Shown: positions 21,812 through 30,717 of the stretch, one piece after another
How positions within the stretch are numbered: position 1 is the stretch's first letter
How the letters are laid out: each line of letters starts with the position of its first letter
NCBI RefSeq assembly: GCF_000234665.1
Contig: NC_018327.1
Span: forward strand, 467,998-531,997
Reading direction: 5' to 3'
Source: Leishmania mexicana MHOM/GT/2001/U1103
Taxonomy: Eukaryota > Euglenozoa > Kinetoplastea > Trypanosomatida > Trypanosomatidae
Length of the DNA: 64,000 nt
The notes under the pieces: generated by a model
The model's input: only the letters and a program-made list of their open reading frames with translations
The model's database searches: none
What the model was told of the DNA's origin: nothing
Position numbers and translations under genes: made by a program

Positions 21812-23905
21812 TCAGTTGCAGGCGCACATCGACTGCAGAGACGCCAGCACATTGGCCCTTAGCGCTGTCAAGCCTGTCACGGTCGTGTCAAGCCTGTCGT
21901 TCGTTGGTGTCGGAAGGGGAGAAGTACTGGCTGCCACGACTGATTCAGGTGATGACGTCGTCTCTCTTGACGCCACCTCCAGTAGCGTCCGCCGCAGCCA
22001 CCCCTCGTGCAAGGCGTCCACCTCGAAGCGCAGCACCCATGTCGGCTGCAGTGACACTGAAGGCAAAGTTTCCGCCGGTGTGCTCCCAGTACATGCGCCC
22101 GCGCTCCAGCTCACAGCATCCAGATTGTGTGGGGCTGCGGTGTAGCACACCATAACCACCGCTGTCGCCGAGTCCTCCGCTTCGGAGCATCCAGGCAACA
22201 AACTGTGTGAAAATGGTGCGTAAGCGCTCAGCGGCGGCGGTTCCATGGAGGGTGACACCGCAGCGGCGTGCGTTGTGGTGCCGCCGTTCTTTTGTCGGCT
22301 GTCTTGAGAGTATGAAGCCGCATCTTCAAGCAGAACCCGGAAGACATCTTGCGCTGCCCGCACCTGCTCTTGGAGCCTGTGCCAGTGGCCGTCGGTCGTC
22401 AGTGCGATAGGATCATGTGCTGCAGTCCTCGGAAGAGCCGCTCGCTCATCCGCCTCTGCGCCATCGCTTCGCGCTTGCGGTATCCCACGCGTAGGCTTGC
22501 CCACACGTCGACACCACGCCGCTTTGAGCTTGTCCATGGGCGACTGCGAAGTTGTCGATTGAGAGGCACCGGGCGCCGTCACAGCTTTCCCGTCCTTCTC
22601 GATTGCCGGGCTCATGTTGATGTGCAAGGACGAGGAGATGGGCAGGTACTCCCACAGCGTGCACGCAGGTGGCCGTGCGGCGGCAAGCGTGTCGTTATTC
22701 TCTTGTTCCTGGGTGAGGTATTTTGCGGATGAAGCATTGGCGAGAGTATCAGTGTTGGTCATCGCACCAGCCGCATCCGTTTGGTACGCATTCAGTCGGC
22801 TGCACAGAGCCGCTGTGCGCACTAGCACGAGCGGATTGCTCGGCATGCCGGCGGACTGCCAGCCCTGAGAGAGGTCTGCCTGACATGCCTTTAGCTGCGC
22901 CTGGAGGGATGGCGTCTTTGACGGTGCAGCCTTGGGTGCTGAAGTCGCAGCTGCTGACGCGGTGGCTGCTACTAGCTTCGAGCCGGGGGGTCGCAGAGGC
23001 TCTGCCTGGATGTCCGGTGATTTGAGGCCTGCCTCCCTTGCACTCTTCTCGTGCGCACCCTCGCGCTGCGGTGGGTTGTCCGCATCGCGGGTGGTGCCGT
23101 CCTCGCCGGGCGCCTCTTTTCCCAGGCCACTGAAAAACAGACCCTGACCGGCATCGTGCGCCTCCTGGCCGCGCACTCCGGCCTCAGCCCCGCTGGCGTT
23201 TTGTACTGAGATGGTGACGGTATAGCCGGTGGACAGGACGCGCAGGAACGAAGGCACCGAAGGAGCACTGAGTCTCGCCGGCGTGCCGTGCTCCGATGGT
23301 GCTGTGAGTCCCGATACCACGTCTGCCTTTAAGCACTGCCGCAAGTGCTCCCTCAGCATCTCCCGCAGTTGCTCCTCCACCTGGAAGCTTCGCTGACGCA
23401 GTGTGCGCGCTAGACGCACCTTCCACTGTCGAACCTCCGCAGTGGGTGTCACCTCCTCGTCCCCTGACGCCACACTGCTGACAGCTGTGGAAGGGGATCT
23501 CGAGTATCTGTGACACCGCCGCCTCCACCATCCTTTCAGCCCGCCAGAGCGTGATGACCGCGCATCTGTGAACCCCGAGGCGACTCTCGACGCGAAGCAC
23601 GCCGTTGCTGCAGGCGAGGCTGCTGGCCCCGGTTGATGTCGGGAGGGTGCGGGAGGTGCGTATGAAGTGACGGTCACAGCAGCCGGGGAACTTGGGCTCG
23701 GAGGCGGCGCTGTTTTCTCTGGTGCACTACTACGCTTAAGAGAGGTTGTGGTTGAGAGCGGGTTACGGTTAGCGGGGACTTTGGTGGAACTCGGCGGGAG
23801 CGGACCAGGCTCTTCCTCTTCCATCACGCCATGCGCGCCGTGCTGCGCGTGCAGCAGCTGGACATAGAGACGCCGTACGGCGTGATGGGCGTCCACGTTC
23901 ATTCG
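21812..23905 (-). CDS. Hypothetical protein, 697 aa
   Basis: The open frame extends 18 codons further upstream to a TTG, but no ATG occurs before MNVDAHHAVRRLYVQLL, so the start is set at 23905. I do not recognise a family. The N-terminal 30 residues look like an ordered helix. They are followed by Pro/Ser-rich sequence, a basic-acidic helical stretch (RQWKVRLARTLRQRS, VEEQLREMLREHLRQCL) at about residues 165-200, an apparent beta-strand pair (STGYTVTISVQN), long disordered linkers, and a more ordered C-terminal 100 residues with VVMVCYTAAP and a WVLRFEVDALHEGWLRRTLLEV segment. The alternation of ordered blocks and linkers suggests one folded domain split by insertions. No signal peptide or membrane segment is seen. 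Confidence 0.8.
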   Translation of the reverse strand, partial: RMNVDAHHAVRRLYVQLLHAQHGAHGVMEEEEPGPLPPSSTKVPANRNPLSTTTSLKRSSAPEKTAPPPSPSSPAAVTVTSYAPPAPSRHQPGPAASPAATACFASRVASGFTDARSSRSGGLKGWWRRRCHRYSRSPSTAVSSVASGDEEVTPTAEVRQWKVRLARTLRQRSFQVEEQLREMLREHLRQCLKADVVSGLTAPSEHGTPARLSAPSVPSFLRVLSTGYTVTISVQNASGAEAGVRGQEAHDAGQGLFFSGLGKEAPGEDGTTRDADNPPQREGAHEKSAREAGLKSPDIQAEPLRPPGSKLVAATASAAATSAPKAAPSKTPSLQAQLKACQADLSQGWQSAGMPSNPLVLVRTAALCSRLNAYQTDAAGAMTNTDTLANASSAKYLTQEQENNDTLAAARPPACTLWEYLPISSSLHINMSPAIEKDGKAVTAPGASQSTTSQSPMDKLKAAWCRRVGKPTRGIPQARSDGAEADERAALPRTAAHDPIALTTDGHWHRLQEQVRAAQDVFRVLLEDAASYSQDSRQKNGGTTTHAAAVSPSMEPPPLSAYAPFSHSLLPGCSEAEDSATAVVMVCYTAAPHNLDAVSWSAGACTGSTPAETLPSVSLQPTWVLRFEVDALHEGWLRRTLLEVASRETTSSPESVVAASTSPLPTPTNDRLDTTVTGLTALRANVLASLQSMCACN

Positions 23906-24531
23906 ATACCCTCGGAAAGACACGGATGGCGCCTCTGTGAAGAAGGCGCGGCAAAGCAAGTTGCGGTGGTGGTCTTGATCGTGGCGTTGTGCCTACCTCC
24001 CTTCCCTCATGCCCCTGTGTAAGTGTGTGTGTGTGTGTGTGTGTGTGTGCACCGAAGAGAGAGGCTGGGGCATGGTGTGAACCAGCTTTAGCACGGAAGG
24101 AAAACAAGCAAGGTGAGAAAGCATGCAAGCATGTGAAAGAGGCGGTCTTCATCGGCTGCGCGTGAACAATCCTAAGGCAAGAGGAAGTGGGGACACACAC
24201 ACACGTGCCTAGCGCGGTTCATGCGCACGCGAAACAAGTGTACAGCTCTCGCCTGAGCGCGAAAGGCAGCCGCCTTTCACCACACTTCATGCTTGTGCGG
24301 CATTGCGTGGTGTCGCTGCTGGTTCCTCTTGGGCCTTCTCGTGCACGTACATGTGCGTGTGCATGCGGGGTCTAGCTGTGATGTGAAGTGAGCGCATAAG
24401 TGTGTATGGTTGGCCGCTTGCTCTTAGCTGATGAAGATGTTCCTGCTGCTTCGGTAGCGGTGATGGGTACCGTTTTGCACACCCCCGAACAGGTTGACCC
24501 GTGTCGGCGGAACAGTTGGATCCCCCGCCTC
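23906..24531. other. Intergenic spacer with GT microsatellite
   Basis: It contains a GT run at 24023-24049. No gene is supported. Confidence 0.6.
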
Positions 24532-25881
24532 TCACCGGCACTGCCACACCTGCTCTACGCCGTCGCTCGGAGAGACGACAAAGTGCACGGGTTGATCGTG
24601 CGTGTCGGCAGGGATACGCGACGGCATGGAGTTACCGGAGACACCGATGGCCGGTGCAGAAGTGCCCGCCGTAGACGAACTCAGGACCTGATCATCAAAG
24701 GCAAGGGCCATGACACTCCACTGTGGGACAGGCACGCCGGAGGCGACGAGAGGGGACGCATCCACTGCGGCTCCCACACTCCGTGCTGCATCCCCCTCTT
24801 CCGGACCTCCGACACGGAATGAGATGGAGTCAATGGGGAGCCTACGGCGATGCACACTGCCGTGGTAGTCGAGAAAGCGGTCGTAGAAGCCGCCGCCTTT
24901 CCCGAGGCGGGAACCGGTCCGCACGTCAAAGAGCACGCCAGGCGCGAGTACGAGTATAGACACGTCGTCGAGGCTGCGTAAGGCGTGCGTGGCCCCCTCG
25001 TGAGCGGCGGGGCTCAGACGGGTGCTAGGGTCTTCACTGACGTCGCTGTACTCGAGAAGGCCTGATGGCCGATACCCAGCCGCGTGGGACTCTGGGAACA
25101 AACGTGCGTATGCATCGCAGAGAACCATGTGACGATGACGGCCACGGCAGCTGGCGAGCATGGCGTAGTCGTCCTCGTCATCGCCCTTGACTCCTTCCAC
25201 GGTGGACGGCGAATGCAGAGGGGGTGGCACGCCGATAGTGGACGCACGTGAAGGCCCGAGCAGCCAGGGCTCCAAGAGAGAGGCGTTAAACTCACGGATG
25301 TTGTATGCACCTTGTGGGGTAAAGGCTGTGTTCAGGTCACGTTCATCCAACACCTCGACGAAGATCATCGCACTCTTGAGAGTGTGCGGCGCGGGGTGTT
25401 GCGGCGGCAAGGGGTCACACATAGCTGGTGATGACCCTGGTTGTGGTGTCAGCCCCACAGCAGGCCCAGCCGCTGCCCCGGCCGTCGACAAAGCAGTCAT
25501 CGCCCCTGGGATCACGACAGGGGTCAAGATGTGAATGTTCTGCTCATGCGCGATTGGCCATAGACGCTGCATGAGCGGCACAGGATCCACTTCGAAGTAA
25601 AGCGGCAGATACGCCAGGATGAGCAGCGGAGGTGGAGAAAGTGGAGCGGGCAGCGATGCATCCTGGCGCTCTGCCGCCCCCAACGACGACGACGACGCTC
25701 CGCGAACGGCGGCGGTCGCACCAGGCCGGTAGCGTGCGAGAATATATTCGTAGACATGATCACAAATCTGTTGCGACGCAGAAGCCACCTGCGCTGGCTC
25801 CGACTTGGCCCACCTCCGCAGGCGGAGCAGCTGCTCCTTACGGAGTACCTTCTTGATGTGCGCAGTCGAGATGGGTTGCAT
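24532..25881 (-). CDS. 5-formyltetrahydrofolate cyclo-ligase
   Basis: This 449-residue protein belongs to the 5-formyl-THF cyclo-ligase (MTHFS) family, which uses ATP to convert 5-formyl-THF to 5,10-methenyl-THF. Evidence is the N-terminal RKEQLLRLRRWAKSEP helix, the strand LAYLPLYFEVDPVPLMQRLW, the PGVLFDVRTGSRLGKGGGFYDRF signature (ATP and substrate site) and a C-terminal MALAFDDQVL followed by IPADTHDQPVHFVVS. The family is usually about 200 residues. Here it is more than doubled by Ala/Pro/Gly-rich insertions after the first strand and before the PGVLFD signature. The start at 25881 (MQPISTAHIKK) fits the family. An in-frame ATG at 26040 would add 53 residues and could supply a targeting extension. 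It is relevant to the folate economy of this folate-auxotrophic lineage. Confidence 0.9.
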   Translation of the reverse strand: MQPISTAHIKKVLRKEQLLRLRRWAKSEPAQVASASQQICDHVYEYILARYRPGATAAVRGASSSSLGAAERQDASLPAPLSPPPLLILAYLPLYFEVDPVPLMQRLWPIAHEQNIHILTPVVIPGAMTALSTAGAAAGPAVGLTPQPGSSPAMCDPLPPQHPAPHTLKSAMIFVEVLDERDLNTAFTPQGAYNIREFNASLLEPWLLGPSRASTIGVPPPLHSPSTVEGVKGDDEDDYAMLASCRGRHRHMVLCDAYARLFPESHAAGYRPSGLLEYSDVSEDPSTRLSPAAHEGATHALRSLDDVSILVLAPGVLFDVRTGSRLGKGGGFYDRFLDYHGSVHRRRLPIDSISFRVGGPEEGDAARSVGAAVDASPLVASGVPVPQWSVMALAFDDQVLSSSTAGTSAPAIGVSGNSMPSRIPADTHDQPVHFVVSPSDGVEQVWQCR

Positions 25882-26614
25882 CACGGAATCATGAGGCACG
25901 TGAGAGAGAAGAATGATGAGGGGGGAGGAAGGGCGGAGCCGGCGCGCACGGCACCGGGAAACAGCGGAGGGGAAGAGAGCCCACACGAAGAGAAGGAAGG
26001 AAGGTTGGTCGAGAAAGGAGACGTGTGGAGAAGCGCCCATGAGAACGCCCTTATCACCCCTCTCCTCCCCACCCACCCCTCGCTGACCAGTGGGCAGGAC
26101 GGTCCACCGCTCCCTCGCAGCCTTGCTCGGTCCACCACCATAAGAAAACAGTGAAACGCGCAGGAGCGCACGCACGCACGCACGCGCGCAGGGAGAGGGA
26201 GAGGGAGAGGGAAGAAAAAATGATGGAGGCGGATGAGGTGATGTACTCGAGCAAGTCAAGGAGAACCGTAAAAGCGAGAGGGAGAAGACGTGCGCCGCGC
26301 ATGGCAGAGAGGGAGGGGGAGGGAGTGAAATGGAAAGCGGGGACGGGGGAGGAGCAAAAGACAGCAATGGTCAGCGCTGCTGGCCAAATGCCCCATCCAA
26401 GCACACACGTATGTGAGAAGGGGGGGACCTGCCTGGACGTGCGATCGCGCAAAGCGAGTGCCTGCGGATAGAGTCCCGTTGCTGTTTTCTTTGGTCCTTC
26501 CTGTTCATCTGCCTGTGTGTCAGCACTCGACATGCTGCGAAGTGAACAGAAAAAGCAACGCACACAGAGCAGCAGCACAAGATACATGCGCCACACAGCC
26601 GTTCCTCAGATGTG
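25882..26614. other. Intergenic spacer
   Basis: The plus strand is purine-rich (26180-26380). The frame of the cyclo-ligase stays open through much of it, but with Pro/Ser-rich, non-conserved translation. No other gene is supported. Confidence 0.55.
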
Positions 26615-27877
26615 TCACAAGCCGACCGTCGGCGAGGACTCAGCGGCTGCGGTGTACTTGGCGAACAGGGGACGCAGTGCATCCGTCTCTGCTTGCATGG
26701 CAGCCGGTGTCCGAGGCGGGCGTCGCCGCTGCTCCGCCTCGTCTGTCTCTGGCTCCCCCGCCAGCTTTCCTTGGGGGTCGAAGGGGATGACATGCACGTG
26801 CAGATGGTCCACCGTCTGCCCCGCCAGCGGGCCTTGCTGCACAGCAATGCTGTAGTTCCCGACAGGCGGTACAGCGGGGGTGGCGGAGGAAGCACCACCT
26901 CCTTGACTGTAGCGCTGACGACGCAAATGCTCGAGGACCTGAATAGTGCACCGCATCACGACGCCCCAGTCGTCTACCTCCTCCTCTGTGAGTCCGTGTA
27001 TCGTGCCAACGCAGCGAATAGGCACCACCATGAGATGGTTCGGCACGATGGGCTTCAGGTTCACGAGCACGCAGAAGTACTGGGAGCAATACGGGATGCT
27101 CACGGCAGCCGAAATGGGGAAGGGGTAGAAAATGAAGCGATACCCGTCTTTGATTTCGGGAATAATGGTGGGAGGGGTGGTGCTTGCGACTGAGGCGGCC
27201 GCGTAGGCATGCATCTGACGGAGGTTCTCAGCAGCATGCGCCTGTGCATCCGGCTTGGATGCCAACGGGTCCCGCTGCAACTTCTCCGCTGCCGTGGTGG
27301 CAGCGAATGCTGTGTCTTCAGCGGTCAACAGCTCCGCTGATACCTCCTCCGGCGACTGGGCAGGCTGCTGTTGCAGAGCCGTGACAAGGGCCGTGAAGGC
27401 ATCAAGCACCGCTCCGCCTTCGCCCGCCTCCGCGGTCGTGGTCGATGGCGCAGGAGCAAGGTGGTAGCGCTGCAGTTGATGGTAGATCATGTTGTTCGGG
27501 GTGAAGTCGCCAGGTACCCGCTCCACGATGTGCAAGTACGCGTGGTTGTTGCTGGTTGCGGGCGTATCACCGCTGGCGTGCGTGTCTGCCGTCGTTGAGT
27601 GGAGCTCCGCTGTGTCCCCAGGGAAGGAGAAGTTAAAGCTTGCGCCTGGATGAGTGAGGCGGCGGCTCATCCGCAGCAGAGCGGACCAGTCGGCAGGCAG
27701 CAGCGAGGTAAGGCGGAATACAGGAGCGGATGCAAAGGGGGAAGAGGAGCCCTGCACCAGGTGCTCGTAATGGAAGCGGTATGTTTCATAGCTGGGACAG
27801 TTGTTGACGGTGGAAACAACGTAGTGCGCGCCCCTCGTGGTCACCGCAACCGACAGCGGTACTTTCGCCGAGCGCAT
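26615..27877 (-). CDS. Fhit-type HIT-domain dinucleoside polyphosphate hydrolase
   Basis: This 420-residue protein carries a HIT domain at about residues 245-370. It contains FCVLVNLKPIVPNHLMVVPI, a GLTEEEVDDW helix, GNYSIAVQQGPLAGQTV and the catalytic triad DHLHVHVIP (His358, His360, His362). The QxGPxAGQTVxHxHxH signature is the Fhit branch, which cleaves Ap3A/Ap4A to AMP plus ADP or ATP through the middle histidine. Typical Fhit is about 150 residues. Here some 240 extra residues precede the domain and a short linker interrupts it after the EHLRRQR helix. The N-terminal part has its own ordered look (APVFRLTSLLPADWSALLRM) and may be a second, degenerate folded unit. The ATG at 27877 is the first in frame. 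Confidence 0.92.
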   Translation of the reverse strand: MRSAKVPLSVAVTTRGAHYVVSTVNNCPSYETYRFHYEHLVQGSSSPFASAPVFRLTSLLPADWSALLRMSRRLTHPGASFNFSFPGDTAELHSTTADTHASGDTPATSNNHAYLHIVERVPGDFTPNNMIYHQLQRYHLAPAPSTTTAEAGEGGAVLDAFTALVTALQQQPAQSPEEVSAELLTAEDTAFAATTAAEKLQRDPLASKPDAQAHAAENLRQMHAYAAASVASTTPPTIIPEIKDGYRFIFYPFPISAAVSIPYCSQYFCVLVNLKPIVPNHLMVVPIRCVGTIHGLTEEEVDDWGVVMRCTIQVLEHLRRQRYSQGGGASSATPAVPPVGNYSIAVQQGPLAGQTVDHLHVHVIPFDPQGKLAGEPETDEAEQRRRPPRTPAAMQAETDALRPLFAKYTAAAESSPTVGL

Positions 27878-27945
27878 CGCTGTCGCGGCCGCTGAGACCT
27901 GGGGGAGCTCAACGCTGTGTCAGTGCGCGTATAAATGTGTGAGCG

Positions 27946-27992
<47 letters not shown>

Positions 27993-28508
27993 CGTGTGTG
28001 CGACCCTGTCAGGTGAAGCGGCCGATCACAGCCCCCCAAGCTCGGCCCAAATGTTGATCCAAAACAACACCTGACTTTTCCATGTGGTGGCGGTGACAGT
28101 GTGAGCGGGGGCAGCAGAAAAAAAAAGGGGTCACCACGAAATGAGTGGAAGGCGCGCACAGTGAGGGAAAATGATGGCAACGGTCGATGGAGAGGAGAGC
28201 TGGCTAAGAATGGCGGGGGTCGGCGCACGGTCAGGCGCGAAACAAAACTAGCACACACACACACACGTGGCATTCGCTGAGACGGTAGCGCTACGTGGCT
28301 CGACCGACTTTGTGCTGCGGTCCGCCCATTTCCCGTGCGCCACGGTGATGTACGCACGCATGTGCGACTGCATATCTGAAGCCCTGTGTGCTCGTCTCTT
28401 TCGCTCTTCGTGTGTGTGTGTGTGCCGTTGTGCTCCTGCTTCGCGAGCATCGCTGTGACTCGCTCACCCTCGCTCTGCGCGGTACGTTACATGTATGCTT
28501 AGGTGCGC
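27878..28508. other. Intergenic spacer with long GT microsatellite
   Basis: It contains an uninterrupted GT run at 27949-27988 and CA repeats near 28252-28266. No gene is supported. Confidence 0.65.
27949..27988. repeat. (GT)n microsatellite
   Basis: About 20 uninterrupted GT dinucleotides just upstream of the Fhit gene. On the transcribed minus strand it reads as CA. Confidence 0.95.
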
Positions 28509-29876
28509 CTACGCCGCCGCCGCCTTGTCTGACGCCCGCTTCTCCTCCTCCAGTGTGCGCAGCACGGCCACAAGCTGCTCCCCGGTCAGGATGCTTGAGC
28601 TGCGGCCACACAAGGCAGGAGGCACGAGCACCATCACGAACACAAACGGGGGAGGCACAGCAAAGGAAACGGCAGCGTGCAAGGCACGTGCGTCGCAGAC
28701 CGCTGGCTTATCGGCCTTGGGCCCGAAAGCAGTGGTGGTGATGGCGACCGAGTCCTGCTTTCCACCGACCACTGGTCGTCCACCCTGTCCACGACCCCGG
28801 CCCTGGACCTGACAGGCGCTCTTTGAGTTGTAGAACTCCACCGTTCTCTCAACCCACTGCCACGCCTGTCGCTCTGCTTGGTCCAGCGCCGCCGAGACCT
28901 TCGCCTCCAGAAGGGTGTCCGTCGGAGAGGATGAGCCGAAGAGGACGCGGCGATCGACTGGGTAGCACGCGTCGCGAAGCAGGGAATACGGGCTAGTGCG
29001 CAGAGACGAGGCAATCGTCGACAGGTGTGCATTTCTCCCGTCTGCGCCTTGGCAAGTGGCCCCGTCGCGTTCGGCGCACGGCACCACCGTGGGCTGCGGA
29101 GTGTTCAAGGCTGTTGGCGGCGGAGGTGTCGTCGTGCTGGCTTCCTCTGCAGCGCCACCCGCGACGTCGAACGTCACGACACCGACGCGATCTGGCTTCC
29201 AGCAGCCGTTACCGCCGCTGACGGTGCCGTTGTGCTTGTCGCTGACATCCATGTACAGTACCTCCTCCAGCACCCGCATCCCCTCCAGCAGCGCCCTGCC
29301 CTGCTCAACGCGGTCTTCGTAGTAGTAGACGCGCGACGGTCGGTGGTACTGAATCAAGGAGAAAAATCGGTTCAGTTTGTACCGGACGGTACCGGCCGTC
29401 TCACTCGGTTTCAGCAAGACGTCCTCCACTTCCCTGTCGAGTCCAGCCTGCTGCAGCAGCGTCCAGATTCGGTCGTGGTACTTCACGTCCCGGCCGGTGA
29501 GCACATAGATGAGCGGCATGTCCACGGTCGGGGCCGCTCGCTGTGTGCCGGCGTTGGGGCGGCGCTCTTTCGCGGAGGAGTTTCGGGTCTCGACGATGGC
29601 GCGCATGTGTTCAAGAATGGGCTCCACAAACCACGTAGCCTCCGCCGGCCGCTCCGGCACTGCCGGTGGCGACAGCGTCGAAAGACTCTGATACCACCCT
29701 AGGCCGCCGGAGGACACGGGGCTGCGTAGTTTGCCGTGCAGCCTTTTTGCGGTGGCGGCTGCATCCTCGGCGCCGAGATCGCCCGAAGCAACAAGGGCGG
29801 CGGCAAGCGCATTCGGGTCGGCCACCGGAGAAAAGAAGATCGTGCCGTCGAAGTCGAAGATGTGCAACTCCACCAT
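28509..29876 (-). CDS. HAD-superfamily protein of the Swiss-Army-Knife RNA repair type
   Basis: The ATG at 29876 gives a 455-residue protein starting MVELHIFDFDGTIFFSPVAD. Asp8 and Asp10 form the HAD nucleophile and acid/base motif. Later come a GGLGWYQSLSTLSPP segment, YVLTGRDVKYHDRIWTLL (motif II region) and KLNRFFSLIQYHRPSRVYYYEDR, which match the HAD domain of the SAK RNA-repair family. In that family the HAD module is thought to remove phosphates from nucleic-acid ends. The open frame runs 129 codons further upstream with hydrophobic, UTR-like translation and no family match, so the short start is preferred. The C-terminal 200 residues are Ala/Thr/Pro-rich, with a final region of charged helices. 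The RNA-repair role is inferred from domain type. Confidence 0.85.
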   Translation of the reverse strand: MVELHIFDFDGTIFFSPVADPNALAAALVASGDLGAEDAAATAKRLHGKLRSPVSSGGLGWYQSLSTLSPPAVPERPAEATWFVEPILEHMRAIVETRNSSAKERRPNAGTQRAAPTVDMPLIYVLTGRDVKYHDRIWTLLQQAGLDREVEDVLLKPSETAGTVRYKLNRFFSLIQYHRPSRVYYYEDRVEQGRALLEGMRVLEEVLYMDVSDKHNGTVSGGNGCWKPDRVGVVTFDVAGGAAEEASTTTPPPPTALNTPQPTVVPCAERDGATCQGADGRNAHLSTIASSLRTSPYSLLRDACYPVDRRVLFGSSSPTDTLLEAKVSAALDQAERQAWQWVERTVEFYNSKSACQVQGRGRGQGGRPVVGGKQDSVAITTTAFGPKADKPAVCDARALHAAVSFAVPPPFVFVMVLVPPALCGRSSSILTGEQLVAVLRTLEEEKRASDKAAAA

Positions 29877-30717
29877 AAGGACGACCAGAAGGTTGAAAGA
29901 GGGAGAAGGGAAGGAGAAACACAAGCGAAGGCACGCGCTGAAGCAGGCACAGACCCACGAACACACAACACTCAGCAACAATGACACCCCGCACGCTACC
30001 AGCGATGGAGCTCGAGTACGCACTGCGCGTGTATCGATGTGCAAGAGGTAAGGTAAGATGATGGAAGCGCGAAAAGGAAGAAGCAAACGCAAACCCGAGC
30101 GTACTCGAAAGGGGAGAGGAGTGACCATGGGAAAGAGAGGAGGAGAGATGAGCGCATAGGCGGTATCGAGGTGGTGTGAAAGCCAGCACCGCGGAGGGAA
30201 GAATATCCACGCCACGGCTTTGATGAACTCCGCCAGCCAAAGTCCCTCCCCCCCCCACTCCACTCAGTCCCCCACACCAGCGTGTGAGTGCACGCGAGAC
30301 AGAAGAAGCAGAGTGTCTCACATAAAGGTGTGTGTGCGTGTGCGTGTGTGACTAAAGCGGGTGATGATAACTTAGGATGTGCATACGCGTATACAGGTAC
30401 AGCGCAAAGCACAGTGGAGGGCACCGACCCTCTTCCGGGGCCGAAAAGGCTCTGCTCCAGATCTCGTTGTGCACCGCCCTCCCTCACCAGATGTCGACTC
30501 CACAAAGGGCTCTGGAGGATCGTGGGAGGGAGTGAAGACTCAACGGACAAGACTGGGGAAGAAAGCGAGAAAGGGGGAATAGAGGAACGGCGTGCCGACT
30601 GGGGACGTCGGTGCTCATTCGTAGGCGAGTGTGCAGAGGTGCACGCACAAGGTGAAGAGACGAAACCATGGCGTCGCCTTCTTCCGCACCATCTTTACCC
30701 ATCCCCCTCTCCCCTCG
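29877..30717. other. Intergenic spacer
   Basis: No gene is supported. The frame of the HAD gene remains open across part of it without conserved features. GTGTG runs occur near 30328-30350. Confidence 0.55.

Noticed and set aside
28509..30263. Longer 584-codon reading of the HAD gene, with hydrophobic N-terminus
   Set aside because: The family begins at MVELHIFDFDGT (29876). The upstream translation comes from pyrimidine-rich UTR sequence.
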